Assembly: GCA_004564215.1 (NCBI GenBank)
Contig: CP024846.1
Location: forward strand, 1,054,001 to 1,118,000
Source: Beijerinckiaceae bacterium
GTDB lineage: Bacteria; Pseudomonadota; Alphaproteobacteria; Rhizobiales; Beijerinckiaceae
Direction of reading: 5' to 3'
DNA: 64,000 nt
Shown: piece after piece, positions 58,572 to 64,000 of the stretch
Layout of the letters: the number at the start of each line of letters is the position of its first letter
How positions within the stretch are numbered: position 1 is the first letter of the stretch
Made by a program: the position numbers and the translations under genes
The notes under the pieces: generated by a model
Told to the model about the DNA's origin: nothing
Database searches by the model: none
The model's input: the letters and a program-made list of their open reading frames with translations, nothing else

Positions 58572-61301
58572 TTACGCCGCTGCGAGCTGGCGCAGCACAT
58601 AGGGAAGGATGCCGCCGTTCTTGAAATATTCAAGCTCGTCCAGCGTGGCGATCCGGCAGAGCAGCGGAACCTTCACCACTCTCTCGTCGGAATATTTAAT
58701 CTCGGCCTCCATCATCTGGCGTGGCTTCAATGTGCTGCCGAGGCCATGGATGGTGACCAGCTCATCCCCCTTGAGCTGCAAGCTTTTCCACGTCGTACCG
58801 GGCTCGAAGGTCAGCGGCAGGACTCCCATGCCAACGAGGTTCGAACGGTGAATGCGCTCGAAGGACTCGGCGATGACCGCCCGGACCCCCAGCAGCCTCG
58901 TGCCTTTTGCCGCCCAGTCCCGCGAGGAGCCGTTGCCATATTCGGCGCCGGCGAAAACGACCAGCGGAACACCCTCCGCTTGATATTTCATCGAGGCTTC
59001 GAAGATCGACATTTCCTCGCCGTCCGGCCAATGCTTGGTCAGCCCGCCTTCCGGCACGGCGCCATCTTGCTTTTGCAGGACAAAATTCTTGATCCTGATG
59101 TTGGCGAAGGTGCCGCGCATCATGATTTCATGATTGCCGCGCCGCGTTCCATATTGGTTGAAATTGTCCTTCGAAACCTGCCGTTCGACGAGATATTGGC
59201 CGGCCGGCGACGCTTCCTTGATCGAACCTGCCGGTGAAATATGGTCGGTCGTGATCTTATCGCCGAAAAGCGCCAGAATGCGCGCATTCTCGATTTCGCG
59301 GATCGGCTCCGGCTCGGCCGTAAGCCCCTCGAAATAGGGTGGGTTGCGCACATAGGTCGAGCCGATGTCCCATTTGTAGGTCTCACCGGCCGGCGCCTTG
59401 ACCTTCCGCCAATGCGTGTCGCCGTTGAAAACATCAGCATAGCGTGACTTGAACACTTTCTTGGTCACATAGGCATCGATGATCTCGGCGATCTCATCCT
59501 GAGAAGGCCAGATGTCCTTGAGAAACACCGGGTGGCCCTTCTTATCGTGGCCAAGCGGATCGACCGTAAGATCCGTTGCGACCGTGCCGGCGAGCGCATG
59601 CGCGACGACAAGCGGCGGCGAGGCAAGATAGTTGGCCTGGACATCGGGACTGACGCGGCCCTCGAAATTGCGGTTGCCGGAAAGAACTGCCGCGGCGACG
59701 ATGCCATTTTCGTTGATGGTCTGCGAGATTTCCGGCGCCAAAGGTCCCGAATTGCCAATGCAGGTCGTGCAGCCGAAGCCGACCAGATTGAAACCGAGTT
59801 TGTCTAGCGACTTCTGCAATCCGGACGCTGCGAGATATTCGGCAACGACTTGGCTTCCGGGCGCAAGCGACGTCTTGACCCACGGCTTAACGCCGATTCC
59901 CTTGGCGATCGCGTTGCGGGCCAGCAAGCCGGCGCCAATCAGCACATTCGGATTCGAGGTATTGGTGCAGGAGGTGATCGCGGCGATGACCACATCGCCG
60001 TGGCCGAGATCGAAATTTTTTCCCTCGACCGCATAACGTTTCGAAAGTTCGCCTGGCTTTTTATATTCGGTATCGAGCGCGGCCTTGAAGCCGGCGCCGA
60101 CCGAGCCGAGCGCAACACGCCCCTCGGGACGCTTGGGGCCCGCCATCGACGGCGTCACCGAATCCAGTTCCAAGGACAGCGTATCTGTGAAGACCGGATC
60201 CGGTGTGGTCTTGGTGCGATAGAGACCTTGTGCTTTTGCATAAGCCTCGACAAGGGCGACGCGGGCCGGCGTGCGGGCCGAAGTCTCGAGATAGGAGAGG
60301 GTCTCCGAATCGATGGGGAAGAAGCCGCAGGTGGCACCATATTCCGGCGCCATATTTGCGATGGTCGCGCGATCGGCGAGCGAAAGATGATTGAGGCCCG
60401 CTCCGTAAAACTCAACGAATTTGCCGACGACACCTTTTTTGCGCAGCATCTGCGTCACGGTGAGAACGAGATCGGTCGCGGTCACGCCGGCCGGGAGCCT
60501 GCCGGTCAACTGAAATCCAATCACCTCCGGCAGGAGCATGGAAAGCGGTTGGCCAAGCATGCAGGCTTCCGCCTCGATCCCACCGACCCCCCAACCGAGG
60601 ACCGAGAGTCCATTCACCATGGTCGTATGCGAATCGGTTCCAACCAGCGTGTCCGGATAAGCGACCTCGACGGTGGCGGCCTTGCCACGCGGCGGTGCGA
60701 ATTTTTCCTTGCGGGTCCAAACCGTCTGGGCGAGATATTCGAGATTGACCTGATGGCAAATCCCGGTGCCGGGCGGAACGACGCGGAAATTGTCGAAGGA
60801 TCCCTGGCCCCATTTCAAGAACCGATACCGTTCGCCGTTGCGGCCGTACTCCAAATCGACATTGGTCTTCAAGGCCTTGCTGTTGCCGAAGGCATCGACG
60901 ATCACGGAATGATCGATCACAAGATCGACCGGCACCAGCGGATTGATCTTTTGCGGATCGCCACCAAGGCTCGTCATGGCGTCGCGCATCGCGGCAAGAT
61001 CGACAACCGCCGGCACGCCCGTAAAATCCTGCATCAAGACCCGGGCCGGACGAAACGCGATCTCGCGCTCGGTCGTCCCCTTGTTCACGACCCATGCGGC
61101 GACCGCCTCGATATCTTCCTTTGTGACGGTGCGGCCGTCTTCATAGCGAAGCAGATTTTCGAGTAAAACCTTCATCGAAAACGGGAGCTGCGCTATCCCC
61201 GCGAGCCCGTTTTTCTCCGCCGCCTTGAGGGAAAAATAATGATAGGTCTTGCTGCCTACCGTAAGCTTCTTGCGGCATTTGAAACTGTCGAGCGACGTCA
61301 T
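58572..61301 (-). CDS. acnA: Aconitate hydratase A
   Basis: Aconitase interconverts citrate and isocitrate in the TCA cycle. The 909-residue length is normal for AcnA. Cluster ligands are in ITSCTNTSNPNVLIGAGLLA and FGCTTCIGNSGPL. The swivel domain carries GAEYGNGSSRDWAAKGTRLLGV, and the N-terminal half contains VGTDSHTTMVNGLSVLGWGVGGIEAEA. It begins with TSLDSFKCRKKL. It is divergent from ccmA (131 bases). The promoter region is AT-rich in its middle, but no regulator site is certain. Confidence 0.97.
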   Translation of the reverse strand: MTSLDSFKCRKKLTVGSKTYHYFSLKAAEKNGLAGIAQLPFSMKVLLENLLRYEDGRTVTKEDIEAVAAWVVNKGTTEREIAFRPARVLMQDFTGVPAVVDLAAMRDAMTSLGGDPQKINPLVPVDLVIDHSVIVDAFGNSKALKTNVDLEYGRNGERYRFLKWGQGSFDNFRVVPPGTGICHQVNLEYLAQTVWTRKEKFAPPRGKAATVEVAYPDTLVGTDSHTTMVNGLSVLGWGVGGIEAEACMLGQPLSMLLPEVIGFQLTGRLPAGVTATDLVLTVTQMLRKKGVVGKFVEFYGAGLNHLSLADRATIANMAPEYGATCGFFPIDSETLSYLETSARTPARVALVEAYAKAQGLYRTKTTPDPVFTDTLSLELDSVTPSMAGPKRPEGRVALGSVGAGFKAALDTEYKKPGELSKRYAVEGKNFDLGHGDVVIAAITSCTNTSNPNVLIGAGLLARNAIAKGIGVKPWVKTSLAPGSQVVAEYLAASGLQKSLDKLGFNLVGFGCTTCIGNSGPLAPEISQTINENGIVAAAVLSGNRNFEGRVSPDVQANYLASPPLVVAHALAGTVATDLTVDPLGHDKKGHPVFLKDIWPSQDEIAEIIDAYVTKKVFKSRYADVFNGDTHWRKVKAPAGETYKWDIGSTYVRNPPYFEGLTAEPEPIREIENARILALFGDKITTDHISPAGSIKEASPAGQYLVERQVSKDNFNQYGTRRGNHEIMMRGTFANIRIKNFVLQKQDGAVPEGGLTKHWPDGEEMSIFEASMKYQAEGVPLVVFAGAEYGNGSSRDWAAKGTRLLGVRAVIAESFERIHRSNLVGMGVLPLTFEPGTTWKSLQLKGDELVTIHGLGSTLKPRQMMEAEIKYSDERVVKVPLLCRIATLDELEYFKNGGILPYVLRQLAAA

Positions 61302-61432
61302 CGGACTTGTCCCCGCGGAAGTTGGTCGAAATGGTGGGAAGAGGTTGGGTTATAAATAATTTTTACGCCAAGAGCTACACGGATGATAGAGGAAAGCCTT
61401 GTTTCGTCGATTGGGCCGCTGGCGGTTGATTC

Positions 61433-62035
61433 ATGATGCGACTTTCTGCCTCAAAGCTCACCATCGAACGCGGTGGCCGGATCGTCATCGCGGACCTCTC
61501 CTTCACGGTGGAGAAAGGCGAGAGTTTGACCGTCACGGGCCCTAATGGCGCCGGAAAATCGACTCTTCTGCGAGCGCTCGCCGGGCTCCTGCCCCTTGCC
61601 GAGGGGACAATCGCTCTCGCTCCTGCATCCGACAAGACGCTTGCCGAACAGGTGCATTACATCGGTCATGCCGATGCCCTCAAGGGCGTTCTCACGGTCA
61701 GGGAGAATCTCGATTTTTTTGCTGCCATGCTGGAGTCCGGGAACGGCGGGCTGCCAACGAAAACAGCGCTTGCGGAGTTCGGACTTTCGCATACGGCCGA
61801 TTTGCCGGCCGCCTATCTCTCGGCTGGCCAGAAGCGGCGCGCGGCGCTCGCCAAGCTTCGCATCGTCAAGCGTCCGATTTGGCTTCTGGACGAACCGTCG
61901 ACGGCGCTCGACAGCGCCTCGCAAGCGCTCATGACGCAGATCATGGCAGCGCATCTGGCCGAAGGCGGGATGATTGTCGCTGCCACCCACGCCAGGCTCG
62001 ATCTGGTCGGGCAGGAGCTTCGGCTATCTCCATGA
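61433..62035 (+). CDS. ccmA: Cytochrome c biogenesis ATP-binding export protein CcmA
   Basis: CcmA is the ATPase of the CcmABCD complex, which releases haem-loaded CcmE for c-type cytochrome assembly. The 200-residue ABC protein has Walker A GPNGAGKST, signature LSAGQKRR, Walker B IWLLDEP and the switch His in AATHARL. It is divergent from acnA and its stop overlaps the ccmB start as ATGA. The c-type cytochromes elsewhere in this window are expected clients of the pathway. Confidence 0.95.
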   Translation: MMRLSASKLTIERGGRIVIADLSFTVEKGESLTVTGPNGAGKSTLLRALAGLLPLAEGTIALAPASDKTLAEQVHYIGHADALKGVLTVRENLDFFAAMLESGNGGLPTKTALAEFGLSHTADLPAAYLSAGQKRRAALAKLRIVKRPIWLLDEPSTALDSASQALMTQIMAAHLAEGGMIVAATHARLDLVGQELRLSP

Positions 62036-62739
62036 AAACGCATCAACTTTCCGATCAACTGCAGAGACCTGGCTCACCTCTTTACGCGCTTTTCAGGCGG
62101 GAAATGCAGGTCGGCCGGCGCATCGGCGGAGGCACCAGTCTCGGGGTGGTCTTTTTTCTGATCCTCGTCACGCTAAGCGCTTTCGCCATCGGACCCGACC
62201 TCGCTTTGCTGGGCAAGATCGCCCCGGCGATCTTATGGATCAGCGGTCTGCTCGCGACATTGCTCGGGCTCGATCGGCTGTTTCAAGCCGACCACGAGGA
62301 TGGCTCGCTCGATCTGCTTTTGACCAGCAGCACCCCTTTGGAATTGATTGTCCTCGTCAAATGTCTCGCTCATTGGATTTTAACCGGCCTCCCTCTGGTG
62401 GCGGCCGCGCCCTTCTTTGGCTTGATGCTCGGCTTGCCGGCCAGCCAGCTTTGGAGCGTCACCCTTTCCCTTCTTGCCGGCACCCCTGCCCTCACTTTGA
62501 TCGGCGCGGTGGGCGCGGCGTTGACCGTCAGCCTGCGCCGCGGTGGGCTTTTGCTCGCGGTCTTGATCCTGCCTCTCTGCGTGCCGGTGCTGATCTTCGG
62601 GGTCGCGGCGGCGGGAGCAGATTCGCAGTCGCTCGTCCCTTTCGCGACTCCCTTTTTGATCCTTTGTGCCCTGACCTTGATTGCTCTCGTAGGTGCGCCC
62701 GTCGCGGCCGCCGCCGCACTCCGTCACATGAGTGAATAG
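62032..62739 (+). CDS. ccmB: Haem exporter protein CcmB
   Basis: The 235-residue inner-membrane protein has six hydrophobic segments and the CcmB patterns RREMQVGRR, LDRLFQADHEDGSLDLLLTSSTPLELIVLVKCLAHW and TPALTLIGAVGAALTVSLRRGGLLLAVLILPLCVPVLIFGVAA. It is coupled to ccmA. The usual next gene, ccmC, is not here; a DUF2092 gene follows 115 bases downstream. Confidence 0.95.
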   Translation: MKTHQLSDQLQRPGSPLYALFRREMQVGRRIGGGTSLGVVFFLILVTLSAFAIGPDLALLGKIAPAILWISGLLATLLGLDRLFQADHEDGSLDLLLTSSTPLELIVLVKCLAHWILTGLPLVAAAPFFGLMLGLPASQLWSVTLSLLAGTPALTLIGAVGAALTVSLRRGGLLLAVLILPLCVPVLIFGVAAAGADSQSLVPFATPFLILCALTLIALVGAPVAAAAALRHMSE

Positions 62740-62854
62740 ATGTTCGAAGTGTTTTGTTCTTTCGAATTTACGCTGGCGACAGCTTTATTATTTATACTCG
62801 ATATGTTTTTGTGTAACTCACCTTCCGCGTGACGCCAGGGCAATTGAGGCCATT

Positions 62855-63733
62855 ATGAAACAGCTTGGGGTTCTCCTATTATGTGCTGCGTTGAGTTTTT
62901 GTTTGCCGCAGGGCGGCATGGCGGAGACGGCGGCGCCAGATCCAGAAGAGACGGTGACGACGCCAGAGCTACCGGAGACGGCACCAGACGCCGGAGCGCC
63001 AGAGGTTGCGGCGCCGGAGCCAGCGGCGCAAGATCCGGCCCATCCTGCGATCGAGCCGGCGGCGCTCGACCTGATCAAGGCCATGAGCGAAAAGCTGGCG
63101 GCGGCCAAGAGCATCGCTTTCGTTGCGCGCGGCGCGTTTGACGTCCCTGCCCGCAACGGCCAGCCCTTGTTTTATCATACCCGCTCCGACATTCTGCTCG
63201 TCCGGCCCAATAAGCTTCGCGTCGTCGTGCCCGGCGACGGGCCTCCGTCAGAGTTCTATTATGACGGCTCGAAGGTTGCGGTTTTCACCCCCAAGGCTGA
63301 CCTGGTTGCGATCACGGATGCGCCCGGCAATGTCGAGGGGATGCTCGAAGACATTTACAAGAAGGCCGGGGTCTATTTCCCCTTTGTCGATTTCATCGTC
63401 GCCAACCCCTATAAGACGCTGACCGATGGATTGACCGGCGCCTTTGTGATCGGCAAATCGGAAGTCGTGGGCGATACGACCACCGATATCGTTTCCCTCT
63501 CCGACCCGAACGTGCATCTCCAGATCTGGATCGGATCGAAGGACAAGCTGCCTCGGCTCATCTGGGCCACGGCGGCCGACGCGCAGGAAAAGCCGCGTCA
63601 CGTCGTTGAGTTTTCCAATTGGAAGCTCGACGGCAAACTGAGCAAGGACGTGGCGTTTGCGCCGCATACCAAAGCCTCGACCAAGCAGATTCCCTTCGAC
63701 CGGCCGGATAACCAGCAATCCTCCAAGGAATAA
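62855..63733 (+). CDS. DUF2092-type exported protein
   Basis: The 292-residue protein has a signal peptide (LGVLLLCAALSFCLPQGGMAE) followed by a Pro/Glu/Ala-rich linker of ~55 residues. A LolA/outer-membrane-lipoprotein-carrier-like beta domain follows (AFVARGAFDV..., YHTRSDILLVRPNKLRVVVPGDGPPSEFYYDGSKVAVFTP; FVDFIVANPY; LPRLIWATAADAQEKPRHVVEFSNWKLDGKL). This is the DUF2092 arrangement. TTGAGG precedes the ATG. It stands directly before a glycine-rich exported protein gene. The function is unknown. Confidence 0.75.
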   Translation: MKQLGVLLLCAALSFCLPQGGMAETAAPDPEETVTTPELPETAPDAGAPEVAAPEPAAQDPAHPAIEPAALDLIKAMSEKLAAAKSIAFVARGAFDVPARNGQPLFYHTRSDILLVRPNKLRVVVPGDGPPSEFYYDGSKVAVFTPKADLVAITDAPGNVEGMLEDIYKKAGVYFPFVDFIVANPYKTLTDGLTGAFVIGKSEVVGDTTTDIVSLSDPNVHLQIWIGSKDKLPRLIWATAADAQEKPRHVVEFSNWKLDGKLSKDVAFAPHTKASTKQIPFDRPDNQQSSKE

Positions 63734-63771
63734 TTCAGGGTCCGGTCCCAGATTCGAGATGAGGTCAACAT

Positions 63772-64000
63772 CATGACGCGCAACTTTTCTATGAGCGGCG
63801 TTCTTCTCGCCGTGGCACTCACCCTGAGTGGAACTCTACCGGCCGACGCTTTTCGTGGCGGCGGATTTGGCGGTGGCGGGTTTGGTGGCGGCGGGTTTCA
63901 CGCCGGCGGATTCGGCGGGGGCGGATTTGGCGCCGCCGGTTTCGGCGGCGGCGGCGCCTGGCACGCGGGGGGCGTTGGACCCGCTGATAACGCTTGGCAC
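63772..64000 (+). CDS. Glycine-rich exported protein, N-terminal part (cut by window edge)
   Basis: Seventy-six codons are visible: a signal peptide (SGVLLAVALTLSGTLPADA) then tandem Gly-rich units of the GGGFGG type with interspersed His, Ala and Trp. GAGATGAGG lies upstream of ATG 63772. It is 38 bases after the DUF2092 gene, suggesting one operon. Composition suggests a surface or periplasmic structural protein. The rest of the gene is outside the window. Confidence 0.6.

Noticed and set aside
59850..61166. A 438-codon plus-strand frame antisense to acnA
   Set aside because: Same reason: the aconitase ligands are on the minus strand, and the antisense product is compositionally biased.

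Overview
The window looks like a chromosomal segment of a Hyphomicrobiales (Rhizobiales) alphaproteobacterium. A Beijerinckiaceae-like genome is my best guess, but that is an inference. The clues are the directly repeated GAAC-N7-GAAC LexA box in front of recA, phasin (polyhydroxyalkanoate granule) genes, the order ileS-lspA-hypothetical-M16-M16-mutL, the secDF block next to Mth938-like and squalene/phytoene-synthase-like genes, and palindromic repeats ending in TAGAGC/GCTCTA. Most of the DNA is GC-rich housekeeping sequence. I see no insertion sequence, prophage, CRISPR array, rRNA or tRNA gene.

Layout. 1-6.0 kb: a phasin cut by the left edge, SOS-controlled recA, alaS with an apparent 1-nt loss near its 3' end, a universal stress protein and a second phasin. 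6.2-10.7 kb: a SixA-like phosphatase, a secreted hypothetical protein and a YcjX/YcjF pair. 10.7-12.8 kb is a small accessory islet: an orphan protein with a possible Mrr-like nuclease core, a palindromic repeat, and a two-gene ribbon-helix-helix/coiled-coil operon under a strong palindrome. 12.8-16.5 kb: ilvC, ilvN and ilvB with a complete attenuator, including a leader peptide carrying Ile-Leu-Val-Ile-Val. 16.6-25.6 kb: RMD1/YagE-type protein, miaA, ispH, tadA, an RsuA/RluB-type pseudouridine synthase, rsmD, purD and mutL. 25.9-33.4 kb: an M16 peptidase pair, a secreted hypothetical protein, lspA and ileS; ileS carries an in-frame palindromic element of about 170 bp.

33.6-39 kb: a catalytically degenerate squalene-synthase-like gene and an Mth938-like gene, homologous to mitochondrial complex I assembly factors, then an AT-richer DUF347 gene that separates them from secF-secD-yajC. 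39.2-42.3 kb: DUF815 ATPase, pirin, dusA. 42.6-49.1 kb: a Met/His-rich Spy/CpxP-like protein, two c-type cytochromes, phosphoketolase, a HAD phosphatase and cbpA-cbpM. 49.2-56.2 kb: plsC, a PsiF-like protein, and an operon of an ArsR-methyltransferase fusion regulator with metF and metH. 56.3-64 kb: a YeiH-type transporter, leuB, acnA, ccmA-ccmB without ccmC, a DUF2092 protein and the start of a glycine-rich exported protein.

The most distinctive observations are the palindromic element inside ileS, the ilvBN attenuator, the ArsR-methyltransferase/met operon with a promoter palindrome, the NDUFAF6/NDUFAF3-like pair, the 10.7-12.8 kb islet and the alaS frameshift. I did not find a convincing multi-gene system of a wholly new type. 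The islet genes are the least explained part of the window.
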